64,000 nucleotides of DNA, from positions 6,614,779-6,678,778 of the forward strand of contig NW_003101682.1 of NCBI RefSeq assembly GCF_000003855.2, written 5' to 3'. This DNA comes from Blastomyces gilchristii SLH14081 (lineage: Eukaryota; Ascomycota; Eurotiomycetes; Onygenales; Ajellomycetaceae). The position numbers and the translations under genes are program-made. How positions within the stretch are numbered: position 1 is the first letter of the stretch; every line of letters starts with the position of its first letter. Shown in pieces: positions 24,483 to 35,759 of the stretch. Below the pieces are notes generated by a model. The model ran no database searches, was not told the origin of the DNA, and saw only the letters and a list, made by a program, of their open reading frames with translations.

Positions 24483-25069
24483 ATGGCGGACCTGGGAGAT
24501 CCATTACGTAGACTCAATAGACACCGCATGGAGTTTCTGGATCCCAGATAGAATTAGAAATCTGTATTCAGCGCAGATCAATGTCCATATATTTGTGTAT
24601 ATACACTCTCACCTGTGATTATGTCATCTAGCTCGACTGATGTCATGCCCACAACCTTCGTCAAAACATCCTTTCAGGTGAAGTCATAGCTCATATTCCC
24701 GATTACTTGGTCACCTTCATGTACCGCCCTCTTTTGTCCAATAGAAGGTCTAAATCCGCGATCTCTAGCCAATTAACAATGAAGGATAACCCACTGCGGT
24801 AATGGTACTGCGAAATGACCATACTTGTAGCAAACGTGGACAGCCATGCTAACTGAAGCCAAGTTTTCCTGGCAAATATGTTTCTAGCCCTACGGACTTT
24901 TAAAATTATATGAGAATTGAAGTTCGAAACGCCACACTGTGGAATGTGTCTTAACCCCCCATCTCTCTGTTCTATTTACCCGCCGAGAGCATCAAGCGCG
25001 ACGTGAGTCGTTTTCATTCTAAGAAAAAACGATTGATAGAATCACAGTTCACTGTGCTGCCAGAAGACA
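24483..25069 (+). promoter_or_regulatory. Nitrate reductase upstream region with GATA-type sites
   Basis: The stretch holds two HGATAR words of the type bound by AreA/NIT2 nitrogen regulators: AGATAG at 24546-24551 and TGATAG at 25034-25039, the latter just before the start codon. I found no CTCCGHGG-like NirA/NIT4 site by eye. The function of the GATA words is inferred from the gene they precede. Confidence 0.4.
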
Positions 25070-28000
25070 ATGACGCCGCACGCCCATCACACTCGCCCGA
25101 GGTACCACCCGGGCTCAACTAAGAAGGAAATCGAGGAGGAACCAGACTGGCGGACGGCTGGATTGCACCGTATCGGACTTCGCAACGGGGGAAATAATTT
25201 CCCTGGTTTAACTCACCGGGGAGACGAGTGGTTAAAAGAGGAGCTGGAGCATGAGGAACATGCAATCAAGATTGAGGAGGAATTGAAAAAGAGATTGGAG
25301 CGCCGGGATCTGGTTACTGTGAGGGATGTTATGACGAAGCAGGAAGTATACTATACTCCTTCCTTTTTCTCGGGTCAAATTGAAGGACGATTTGTTTAGG
25401 TTGTGTTTTGTTTACTCCGACTTCTTTGATCTAGATTCCACTAATATGATGTGCTCGAACCATGCGGCGATCATAGGACTTCCATCTGGAAAGACCTGAA
25501 GTTTTTTCAAAGGGGTGGCGGTATGTGTTACATACAACGGAAGACTTTATCAAGAATCAACAAGACTGGCCTGCAAATATTCAGAAGAGGCAGAAGGAGG
25601 AAGAAGAGCGCAAAAAGACACAGGGAGAGGAGGAACAGTTAAAGAAGGAGCATGAATGGCGACGGGAACGTGGACAGAATGCCACCCAGAAAGACGCCTA
25701 TGCTTCCAGGGAACCACAAGATAAACAGAACGAAAGTGAACAAGCTGTCGAGAAGGAATCAGGAGCAGGAAAGGGTGATGGTTTGAAGCAAAAGTACTCT
25801 GCGCAAGAGATTGCACTTTTGCGCGCTTTGCGGCACGAGAACAAGTACATGCATTCTCTCAAAAGGAACGACGGCAAGGGGAAGTCTCCGATGGCCCATT
25901 ATGAAGATCAGAGACAATTTTGCATAGATGAGGCTGATCAGTTTACTCCGGATAACTGGATTCCGAGAAGTGACACCCTCATTCGCCTCACGGGCAAGCA
26001 CCCATTCAACTCCGAACCGCCACTGAACACGCTTTACGACGCCGGTCTCATTACCCCGAATAAAATCCATTTCGTACGAAACCACGGCTCTGTCCCTCAT
26101 TTGCGCTGGCAAACTCATCGACTTGAAGTCGAAAATGGGAAGCTAGTGTTGACCATGGAAGAGCTGAAGGACGAATTTGATGCCATTAATATTCCCGTTC
26201 TTATTGCATGTGACGGCAATAGACGGAAGGAAGTGAACATGACCAAAAGGTCAAAAGGGTTCAACTGGGGACCTGGCGCTTGTGGGTGTGCGTATTGGAA
26301 AGGACCGCTGCTTCGAGATGTCCTCCTTGCAGCAGGGTTATCACCGGAGGCTTCACAACGGCGGACTTGGGTCAACTTCGAAGGGGCAGATCAACCCAAC
26401 GAGGGCAAGTATGCAACATGTATCCCGCTGGATTATGCCATGGATCCGAATAACGATGTTATTCTTGCGTATGAGATGAATGATAAAGCACTACCACCGG
26501 ATCATGGGTATCCTGTGCGCGTCATTATTCCTGGCTATGTCGGTGGAAGATGTGTGAAATGGCTATCGCGCATCTGGACGTCTGACAAGCCAAATGATAG
26601 TTATTACCATGTGTTCGACAATCGCGTGGTGCCTGATTTTATCACTGAAATGGATTCAGAATTTGCGAAGGCGATGTTTTCCAACCCCAGCACTGCGTGT
26701 AACGAACAAAGCCTGAATTCTGTGATTGTTAAACCTGCCCATGGAGAGACACTGGATCTAGTCTCAGAGAACAATATAAAACGGAAGGAATATAGGGTTG
26801 AAGGGTATGCATATGCTGGAGGAGGCCACGAGGTTCAGCGTGTTGAGGTTAGTCTAGACGAAGGTAAAAACTGGCTTTATTGTATCCGTAGGGTGAGTAC
26901 ATCCATGCTTGCCATCATTTTCAGTCTGCAAACCAGTGGAAGCCATGACACGGGGGAATTACTGATTAAAATCATTATCGTCGCTCAGTTTCCGGACGCA
27001 CCAATTCGCCATGGCAAAAAGTTCTGGACTTGGGTTCACTGGTCTGTGGATGTCGACATTGCACACTTAGCCCAAGCAAGTGGTATCACAGTCCGATGTT
27101 TCGACGTCTTCAAAAATTGCCAATCGGAAAGGCTGAACTGGAATTTATTGGGGTTGGTACACCTTGCGTAGAACTATGCAAGACATGTAACTAATGATGC
27201 CTCGCGAATTTAGTATGATGAACAACTGCTGGTACACCGTCCGTAGAAATATCGTCGTCGAGGACCCCAAATCTGGTGATCTATTGATCACCTTCCGGCA
27301 CCCTACAGAACCAGGGTCGGGTGAAGGGGGCTGGATGAAGCCGGAGCAGATTGATGAGATCCGACATGAAGTGGCCGCTCCACAGAAGCAGTTTACTCGC
27401 GAAGAGATTGAAAAGCATGACTCGGAATCAGACTGTTGGATCGTCATCAACAATAAAGTTTACGATGCCACGAGCGTGCTCGGCTGGCACCCGGGCGGCC
27501 AAGCTGCCATTATGGCACATGCCGGGAGGGTTCATGCGGAGACCACAGAGGAATTTGACAGCATCCATGATGATTATGCCCAGCAGAAATTGAGCGGTAT
27601 GCACATCCTGTAGAGTCCAACGTTTGGAGAGGATATTGCGGCACAGATGCCACTGCCCTCGTAAATGTGCATCGCTAACACAACAAACAGAATGCGTGCT
27701 TGGTGTTGTAACTGATAAGACGAAAGAATATATAAAGAAACAAGCTGAAGAGAGCGCGAAAGCAAGGGTGACGGCCAACTCGACTAGTTCTGGCTCTGGG
27801 ATCCAGCGTCACAAGTAATGAACCTCTCCTAAACGATATTGTCCCATAAAGATAATTAGCTAACGGGCTTATTCACAATAATCAGATGGACCCAGGTCCG
27901 CCTCCGCAAGAAAGAACGACTTTCTGAAGACACCCAACTTTATACCTTTGCTCTCCCACCAGGCACAAAAGGACTTGGCCTCAAGACTTGCCAGCACATT

Positions 28001-28678
28001 CAGCTGGGATTCCACTTTGCTGACAGGCTGGTAATTCGACCCTACACACCTGTACGACCCATATTCGAAAGCGAAGCAGATGGCACCTTTAAGCTCGCCG
28101 TAAAGACATATTTCCCAAGCTCTAAGCAGCCGGGCGGCACGATGAGCAACGTGCTGGACTGTTTGCGTGTAGACGAAGAAGTCGAAGTCAAAGGCCCCGC
28201 AGGTGTAATTGAATATGAAGGCCAAGGCCACTTCGTGATTGACGGCAAGAGGCTCAAATTTCAAAACGTCACGCTAATCCTTGGCGGGTCTGGCATTACA
28301 CCCGGATACCAGCTCATAGCGCATATTCTCCTCTCAGATATGGTGCCTGGCGGTTCAAAGGACCCAACCCGCCTCAGAGTAATAGACGCGAACAAAACAG
28401 AGGATGACATATTGTTAGTGGATGAGCTTGGTGAATTTGCGAAACAGCACCCGAAGCAGTTTCAAATAGTGCATGTTCTTTCAAATCCGCAGCAAGAGTT
28501 GACGGAGGGGAGGATCAAGGGGTTGGTGAATAAGGATATTATCCGGAAATATGGGTTTAGGCCTGAGGAAGGGAACGTCGCCCTTCTGTGTGGACCGCCT
28601 GGGTTAATTAAGATGGCAGCGCTACCAAATTTGAAAGACTGGGGGTATAAAGAGGATGAAAACCTTTTCGGGTTCTGA
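25070..28678 (+). CDS. niaD: Assimilatory nitrate reductase [NAD(P)H]
   Basis: Six exons: 25070-25345, 25477-26892, 26989-27152, 27214-27596, 27691-27814 and 27886-28678. They close in frame to 1051 residues, longer than the roughly 870-980 usual in fungi. It reduces nitrate to nitrite. Order: charged N-terminal extension with a Glu/Lys-rich tract (about 125-185); molybdopterin domain with the Mo-ligand Cys337 in CDGNRRKE and SKGFNWG; dimerisation domain; cytochrome b5 domain with haem ligands His711 (HPGG) and His737; FAD domain (RPYTP, GGTMSN); NAD(P)H domain (GGSGITPGYQ, CGPPG) ending ENLFGF. The short exon-2 start (DFHLERPEV...GWRYVL) confirms the first splice. The 96-bp intron 2 is stop-free and in frame. 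No nitrite reductase or nitrate transporter is adjacent. Confidence 0.95.
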
Positions 28679-29310
28679 GTGAGTGAGAGCCTCAGGATAT
28701 AGGCGATGTGGTGGTGGCGGTGGTGCCCGTTTTGTGTAATATCTGCACACCTAATACTCCAGATTGATTGTCCTTCGGTTCACCGATTATTATTGTTCCA
28801 TGTTTAGTGCTTCTCTCTTGGCTTTCATCAGCAGTGTACTCTGTACGGAGTACGTTCCTGGCGACGCGTACTTGGTGCCACAACCAAAGAGCGCCTCAAA
28901 GCGGCCATAACCGGGGTCCAAAGCCATGCCAAAAGTTCATTCATAGCCCTGAGGTGAAGTTCAAAAATTAATGCCAAGTAGATAATCACAGGCAGAACCA
29001 GTTTCTTAATAAGTAATATAATTAGCCATAATTTTAAGAAAAATAGGAAGTTTCGAAAGTGCAAAGTACTTGGTGACGAAGCACACATTAAATATAATAT
29101 TGCTGGTGTGGAGACTCGTGCAAAATAGTACATTCATTAATAAAAGTGCAGGTGAATAAAGATAAAATAGTTCCCTCGATCCCTCAAATCTATAAACTAA
29201 TTGTGATAGGATAACAGCGCTATCAGGCTCATGCAACCCGTTCTGCCCGGTCCTAAGATACCTACGGACCCTCGAACACGTTTTCCCTGAAGCGGAAACA
29301 TTGGCCGAAT
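28679..29310. other. Convergent intergenic region
   Basis: No gene supported; it holds the 3' ends of nitrate reductase and of the repeat protein. A TGTACGGAGTAC word lies at 28842-28853. The part from 28970 to 29160 is AT-rich but still contains some CpG. Confidence 0.5.
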
Positions 29311-30144
29311 CTAATCTTTGTTCCAGATAGCGGCGTACTTGATGCAGCCACGCTCCTCATAACCGCTGACAACGGAAAGGGTGTAGCCCCTCTTGACCAA
29401 ATCGTCGAAAGTCTGCTGGTATCTCCGGGCAGTCATGCCATGTCTGGCTACGAAGACAGAGTTGGATTTCTCCCAGATGGCAGCGAAGTAAGTCTTGCCG
29501 TCGACGGAGTAACCGTTGACCTGGACTGGTCGGAGGCCCTTCTTCAAGTTCTTGTCGAATTCCTCCTGATATCGCTTGCTGGTGAGGCCGAAACGAGCAA
29601 CCCACTCGGTCTTTTTGTTGGTCTTCTCCCAGATCGCGGCATAGCGGGCCTCCTTTCCTTCAGCGTAGCCGCTAACATAGGTCAGACGATATCCTTCCTT
29701 AAGGAACTCGTCGAAAAGTTTTTGGAATCCCTCGGCAGACATGCCGATCCTCTGTTCCCAGGGATCCTTGGACGCCTTGTCCCAAATGGTAGTGAATCTG
29801 GCGCTTCCTTTGACGGTGTAGCCATCGATGACAGTGGGTCGATAACCCTCACCACGGAGCTTCCAGAACAGGTCAGGGTAATCTTTGGCATCGATTTCGC
29901 CCCTGGCGGCGAAAGTAGGCTTCTTTTCGTGCTTCTCGAAAATGCCAGCAAAGAGGGGGATATCGTTCAGGGTGTATCCGCTGACCTCGGCAAGGCTGTA
30001 GTTCCTGGCCTCGAGAACATCGAAGCTCTTTTGGAATTGATCACGAGTCATACCATGGCGGGCTTCCCAAGCGGCGGCGTTGACCTGAAGGGCGGATAGG
30101 AGCGCAACGGCTCCGGTGAGTGCCAGTTTCATTACAGAAGGCAT
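29311..30144 (-). CDS. Secreted protein of five tandem W/GY-type repeats (bacterial tandem-repeat-domain-like)
   Basis: Single exon, 277 residues. A signal peptide covers residues 1-24 (LALTGAVALLSALQVNAA). The mature part is five repeats of about 46 residues, beginning near residues 25, 77, 127, 178 and 231. Each follows a plan of W/F-x-A-R-x-G-(M/L)-T, then (Y/F)QxxFDxL, then GYRxxxVSGY, then (Y/F)AAIWEK. I recognise this as the repeat also seen in bacterial tandem-repeat (BTRD1-like) proteins and in front of some fungal beta-lactamase-fold proteases. Here no catalytic domain follows, so it is a stand-alone repeat protein. A second Met at position 5 is an equally good start. It is preceded on its strand by a long gene-free region. 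Role unknown; an extracellular binding function is inferred. Confidence 0.82.
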   Translation of the reverse strand: MPSVMKLALTGAVALLSALQVNAAAWEARHGMTRDQFQKSFDVLEARNYSLAEVSGYTLNDIPLFAGIFEKHEKKPTFAARGEIDAKDYPDLFWKLRGEGYRPTVIDGYTVKGSARFTTIWDKASKDPWEQRIGMSAEGFQKLFDEFLKEGYRLTYVSGYAEGKEARYAAIWEKTNKKTEWVARFGLTSKRYQEEFDKNLKKGLRPVQVNGYSVDGKTYFAAIWEKSNSVFVARHGMTARRYQQTFDDLVKRGYTLSVVSGYEERGCIKYAAIWNKD

Positions 30145-32639
30145 GGTGCTGGGCTCTTGAGTGTCACGTAGACAACGTCAGGCAGGTGATAACTGCTGGA
30201 TAAATTGTTAGTTAACATCTTGGTAGGCCAACCACAAATAGGAGAAACCCACCGATAGTAAAGACGAATAAACTTAGTAGGTAAAGACCGAATGAGCGAC
30301 TGTGGAAACGAAAGTACAGGATAAAAGAGTGTGGGTAGGTGGCCAACGTATGGACATGGAGATGCTGTTTTCGCAAGGCAGCGCCATTCTTATATGAATT
30401 TTGGCAAGGGGGAATAGAATTCCTCGGAAATGCCTTTGCCGAAGAGTTGTCTCAATTGAATTCGCTGTCACTGCGCCCCTGTAAAACGAAGCGAAGCGCT
30501 GGAAATCTGCCTTCTGTTCGTATGTACCCTTACATTCATTTGATCCCTCCCCAGACGATAAAAATGTGGGACTGCGAGTGGATGCGATGGTGTGTTGATC
30601 AAGGCTAGCTGCAATTGGCGCCAGTCCGCCACAATGGCAGGGAAAAGTGCTTGCCCTTTCCATTGGGCCCAGAGAGCGTGCGACGGTGCGAGACCCAATG
30701 ACCATATCAAATTGGCTACTTCTCTTACTCTAAATTCCCGTTCGGAAACTAGAGATGCTGGTTTGCCCGCCCTCCAAACTCTCTCTGCGGATCATTGAAA
30801 CCTCGTGGGAATTAACAGAATTTCTAAGAGGCACAGCGAGCGCGCAAAACAATATCGAAAATATCTTTGATAGATTCTTGGAATGCAAGGCCAGTAGTGC
30901 TTCAAGGATGCAGAATTTCAGCCTCAACCTGGTCCACAATCACGAAGTGCTCAACACGCTTCCCTTGCATAATTCTGGCAGCAGATCGAATAGTCAACTG
31001 TTATTGGCAATTATCTTCGTATTCTGGCCAGAGCTCATTTTACCCTCTGCACAAGGCTCCGCAGAGGGATTCTAGAACCCAGTGCCCTTCGCCGAGCAAA
31101 AGGGGGTTTTCCAGCGAGAGCAAGCGGCTGATTGGCTGCTGCCAAATCCTCCGGACCCCGGATTGAGCCTCATTTTGATATCTAGGGCGGGCGAAGGAGG
31201 AACTATTGTGAACAAGCGCCGGACCGGTGAGGACTGCACTCGTTTATCCGGATGCGATGGAAGATGTTGTTCATCGTATTTTTGCTGCCGGGAGGAGGCT
31301 GAAACGTTAGGTTTGATGACAAAGCAACACATTCGGCGACCTTCTTCCACATCAACAACCGAGCACAAGGGCGACGGGAAGGAGGAGAAAGAGGAAGAGG
31401 AAGACAATTGTTGATGTTGAGCATGAATTATTGGTTGTTCTCGTCCTGACAATAGCCAAGACATCATTCGTGAATGGACGGACCTGAGAGTAAATATCCC
31501 AAGAATGCACATCTTCCTTCAAGCCCAGCACACAGTTCCTGGACGCTAAAACTACGATCGAATAATGAGCCAAAATGGGGCAACCTGAGGCCCCCAATTC
31601 TTGGCTGGCCTCTGCCAGGCGGTGGGGACACACGGCGGCGACTGCCCAAGGCGTTTTCGATGGTGGATCGCGATTGACTACTATTTGTTGACCGTCAAGT
31701 GCCAACAGTTCGCGCGCATCACCGCCTGAATCTCGTCAACGAGATGAATTTCATATGCTGCTTGCCTCTGTTGAAGTGCCTCAATCCAGAGACACACAGG
31801 CACTTGAGATGATTCTGAACGGCGAATATTGTCATGAGATTTCGGTATTGAAACCTCTGCTTTGTTCATCATCGTGCGACCTTCTGGGACACTGGAAGTT
31901 GGGAAAATTGATACTTTTTCAGTAACTACTGGAAACAGGGGCTGCAGTACTGCGTACCCAGCTGCTTGATTTTCTCAAAAAGGGAGATTTTCAAACAACA
32001 TTTTCCAAAGCTTCGCCTTTTAGAGTAGGCACCAGCCCTGGTAAGCATGCCCCTACCTCTCTATTCCATTAACCGGTTCTTACAGAGAGCAGGCTTCCTA
32101 ATTATTATTCATAGTGATGAACACCACAATGATTCTATCTCTAGCTACCAAAACGTTCGCACGCCGTCCCTATCCGCAGTGCCATCCCCATCGCCAACGC
32201 CTTCACCAACGTCCTTGCCTGATTGCGCCGAAAAATAGTCTCTCAAGCGTGGACTTGGGTCTACCCACTTGCATCCTGAGTCACCACGCAAGCGTGCAGC
32301 ATACTCTCAGAGCTCCCATGTGTTTCTTGGTCAGGGAGAAATTAGAAGACAAGAAAATGACTGTTTATCTGTTGTGATGTGTTGCACGAAGCACTCCTCA
32401 GAGGAGCAATTCAATATATGACAAGAACACTGTTCAAACCCAGAATGTACTCAGAGGGGTGAACCTGCCTCGAGTTATAGACAGCTTGCTGGATACATAG
32501 AGAATGGGAGAGAATATGTTCTGGTTGATTGACATGCTTTCTGAGAGTCAGCAGAGAGTTTTCCATCAGCTGAGGTAGAGGCTACTAATCAGCATAGACC
32601 TTGAAAGCGAGGAAGCCTCAAGAAGGCTGCTTGATGCAG
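30145..32639. other. Gene-poor region upstream of the repeat protein
   Basis: Frames of up to about 145 residues exist on both strands, but none shows a domain, signal peptide or consistent splicing. The region contains GGAGGAGAAAGAGG-like purine tracts (31375-31410) and a (CCATCGCCAACG)-like short repeat near 32185-32215. Base composition is normal until about 32390. Confidence 0.45.
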
Positions 32640-33165
32640 TTCATAGCGAACTATGAAGGTGTAACAATCTTTAAGGAAACTAATCCCTAATCCTGTGCTC
32701 TGTTTGAGGTTAAATCAACATCTGGATCTCTTGCACTATGATTTCAAAGTAGATTTTTCACATGATTGTAGTTTTCTCTATGCCCAGCTCAGTGAGTATA
32801 GCCAAGCAGCCCAGTTCCCTCCACATCTTGCAGATTCACATCCGCACCTCTTTTGATCAGCAGTTCAATCGCTGCAAGAGATTTGTCTTCTGCCACTCAG
32901 CTTAAAGCTGATCTTTCATTCCGCTCTGTTCTGTGTAGCTCAGCACTCTGGTTGAGAAGCAACTCCATGACATCAAGTTGACTCCACTCAGCGGCTCAGG
33001 AGAGAGGGATTCTCCCAGTGATACCTGTCTCTTTCGTCTTATTCTTCTTCTTGTTGATCAACTCTATTATATGCTTGATGAGTAGTATAACAGCAGCTAT
33101 AGTGAGCTACTCATATTCATAAATTGCCATTTTATAAACACTAAATGTTGTCAGCTCTCATCTGA
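32640..33165 (-). pseudogene. Ankyrin-repeat pseudogene with RIP-type stops
   Basis: Read on the minus strand from about 33140 down, one frame gives AAVILLIKHIIELIN, then GRIPLS(stop)AAEWSQLDVMELLLNQ, then ERSALS(stop)VAEDKSLAAIELLIKR and GADVNLQD, then GYTH(stop)AGHREN. This is the ankyrin plan (G-x-TPLxxAAxxGxxxxVxxLLxxGADxN) repeated at about 33-residue spacing. The stops fall where a Trp (TGG) is expected, consistent with G-to-A or C-to-T mutation. Flanking sequence at 32400-32640 and 33170-33350 is also depleted in CpG and may be part of the same gene or of a transposon-borne copy. Confidence 0.65.
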
Positions 33166-34003
33166 GACTGTGTAGACAGCTCACCAACCTCTTTTTTCGA
33201 ATCCAGTCGGTCATTATTGATGGGGAATATGTGTGGGGAGATTTCTAAGATTTTGTAATGTAAATGAAGTAAGGTAGCTGTCAGCTTAAAAGAACTGTGA
33301 AGTAGAGAGCATTCCAACTCTTTAAGTGTTGATTGCCTTATATCGCGTGACGTTCAAATAATAAGTACTTCGAATCTGACCCACCAATCTATTTCTAGTT
33401 GGCTGGTGGAATTTATGTCAAGTGATTGGCCAAATGGACATACTTAACATCTTAACATGATAGAGTAAGTGTCATTGAAAATGATTTGCCCAAAATCTGA
33501 GATATCGCCGGCATGGTAGTTGGTTAGCTCCAGTTGGACCTAGGCGTCCCATTGCGGACTAGCGCCCCGCACACTCAGACAATTCCGAGCGCAACAGCGA
33601 TATGTCACGTGACATAGCCGAGCACAGACTGGGCCTAAGAGCTGTTTTTGAAGACCTTGAAGCGTGCAAGTGGACGCGACGCGCGCTCTAAAATAAGAAA
33701 CAAATACCCTCCACTTATAATAACGCAATCAAAATATTAAAGGGTCTTCTAAGAATACAACATAACTACAAGGATCATTTGCAGATTCAAAACAAAAGGA
33801 AATAGCTTGTGTTGATAGATCTGTAGAAGAATCAGACACTTTGATTCTCAGATCACTTGCCCCTACCACTCGCGTCAACATTCAGTCAAAGCACATTTGG
33901 ATATTTATTGTTGGAGAACCCGCACTCGGGCAAACTCTTTTTCAGCCGCATGTTCTCATCTCTGGAATTACGAGCACTCATTTCGGATTTTCGGGCCAGG
34001 AAG
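33166..34003. other. Repeat-zone spacer
   Basis: No gene supported. A GTCACGTGAC palindrome lies at 33604-33613, a word often found at ends of fungal LTR elements, but no second LTR is visible. Confidence 0.4.
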
Positions 34004-34645
34004 CAGAAAACTTGACCTCGCTAAGTGCGCCACTTGACCTTGTTATGTAAGCTGACCTCACAAATGTGGCCTGTGTCACTATCTGACCTCACTCAATACA
34101 TCTTTTCTTGTAATTTGAAATCACTCAATTATTTAACATCAATTCTACAATCAATTCAAAATCAATTTAAAATCAATTTAAAATCAATTTAAAATCAATT
34201 TAATACTGAAATTATTCTTGAATTTAATAATAAAGTAAGTATTTATATAATTTACACTGAATTGATTATCAACTGATTTTCAATCAATTGTTAATTACTT
34301 AAATATATAAATTGAATTTATTTTATTACTATAATTAATTAATAATTAATTCAGAATCAATTCAGAATCAATTTAAAATCAATTTAAAATCAATTATTAA
34401 ATAGTTTTATCTTGATATATTTTAAAATTCTGTAAAATATCTCTTTATATTCTATATGAATTTATCTATTTATTTAATTGATTATGAATCAGCTATACAT
34501 GCTTTGATTGATTGATGAGCTGAATGAATGAGACTATGAGTGAATTGAAAGGTTGAAAGTCAATTACCAACTGATTATTACTGAGGTCGGGGTCATGATT
34601 ATGTAATGAGGTCAAGTGGCGCACTTAGCAAGGTCAAGTTTTCTG
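34004..34645. mobile_element. 642-bp non-autonomous DNA element with 47-bp terminal inverted repeats
   Basis: The ends 34004-34050 and 34599-34645 are inverted copies starting CAGAAAACTTGACCT. Over 47 bp I count five mismatches, all transitions. The interior is AT-rich with a tandem array of TCAATTTAAAA units (about 34140-34205, with more near 34365-34400) and encodes nothing. I see no clear target-site duplication, so superfamily is undetermined. It sits 76 bp from another inverted-repeat element. Confidence 0.75.
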
Positions 34646-34721
34646 TATACACTTTTGAGGCGGGTGGATTTGAGTTCCATTCGGGTGACTAATCTGGGAT
34701 TCTATTATTCTAGAATAGTTA

Positions 34722-35264
34722 GAGCCTGTTCAGTGCGTCCGTGTGTACTCATTCATTTTGTACAGATCTCCACTTTTTTTAAAAAGTACAGTCTCAATAT
34801 CATGACTGTTCAGTGAACAGAGTGTCTGTACTAATAATACAGCTGCTTTTTACAAAGTACAGATGAAAATAGTCAGATATTCAGTGAATTGAGCAGCTAT
34901 ACTTGCATCTCTTGTCAAGATCTTATGAATAAGCAGTATTTAACTTCAACAGTATGTGATGATGTAGAATAGCACTTTTAGAGACAATATAGTGTATAAT
35001 AGTGTAGAATAGTGTTCATAGTAGAGATAGTTAACTAATATTGATTAGAAGAAAGCTCACAAAAATGTGTTCTTTTTGAATGAACTCTGAACTCTGTTCA
35101 AAAAGAATGCATTTTTGTGAGCTTCCTTTCTCCATCCCAGAGCAGTGGGCAAGATGGAATAGTGTGGGGCACAACGCCGGCTTGCTACTAATAATTGGTA
35201 TATATACTATTTTTAATGAGATCCACTATTGCATTCAAAAAGTACGGACGCACCGAACAGGCCC
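34722..35264. mobile_element. Tourist/PIF-Harbinger-like MITE with TTA target duplication
   Basis: The 20-bp ends are inverted copies: GAGCCTGTTCAGTGCGTCCG at 34722-34741, and its counterpart GGGCCTGTTCGGTGCGTCCG on the opposite strand at 35264-35245. They differ by two G/A transitions. Both are flanked by TTA (34719-34721 and 35265-35267). A 3-bp TTA duplication with GGGCCTGTT ends is the signature of Tourist-type MITEs mobilised by PIF/Harbinger transposase. Length 543 bp with no coding capacity. A strong internal hairpin lies at 35053-35127. Confidence 0.75.
35053..35127. repeat. Internal hairpin (about 30-bp arms) inside the MITE
   Basis: The arms AGCTCACAAAAATG...TTCTTTTTGAA (left) and TTCAAAAAGAA...CATTTTTGTGAGCT (right) pair over about 30 bp with three mismatches and a loop of about 15 bases. 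It could be a second, nested miniature element. Confidence 0.7.
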
Positions 35265-35759
35265 TTAGTTACCTTTTTCACCCCGTTCAAAACATCAGCA
35301 TTGTTGCTGTCTGGAATCTTCTCATCTGCTAAACAATCACCTGCTGATGACATTTTGAATTCATCGCCAGCACAAAAACATACACCACAGTATGAATGCT
35401 CACATCTGCATTGGTTGCTTTTCAGATTCATTTCCTCACACTGCACTTCATAGAAGGTAGCTTACCCCAGATACCTCTATTTTGTTGTTCCTTTCCTGTT
35501 GTTTCCACTTTTGGTTCTGCTCAGAATACAACATAAAGAGCGCATCTTCTGTATTTGAATCCTCGTTGGTGTCTGAATCTATGTCGATGTCGATGGTTTG
35601 GCTTGGACCGATTGCTGGTGCTTTGGTTGGTTTGTTGGCATCAAGGTTTGCCTCAGTACTGAGAAACTTCCCGAGTTTTCTGGGTGGTTGCAAGAAGTCC
35701 CCAGAGCTGCTCTGACCGTCACTCTGCTTGATGAGGTCCGAATATTTGCGTGATTCCAT
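35265..35759 (-). pseudogene. Possible hypothetical gene interrupted by the MITE
   Basis: Two minus-strand frames, 35759-35448 and 35446 downward, could be parts of one small gene split by a short intron. The first is acidic and Ser/Asp-rich (DIDIDSDTNEDSNTED). The second is Cys-rich (CRCEHSYCGVCFC). The second frame runs directly into the MITE end at 35265, so any original product would now be truncated. No family is recognised; this may be only chance frames. Confidence 0.25.

Noticed and set aside
29440..30099. 219-residue plus-strand frame opposite the repeat protein
   Set aside because: A mirror of the tandem repeats; the minus-strand frame has the signal peptide and the repeat family pattern.
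4347..31000. Secondary-metabolite gene cluster
   Set aside because: No polyketide synthase, peptide synthetase, terpene cyclase or cluster regulator; the genes are housekeeping or unrelated.
33604..33613. GTCACGTGAC palindrome as an LTR end
   Set aside because: A similar GTCACGTGAT lies near 1366, but no paired repeat, primer site or target duplication could be found.
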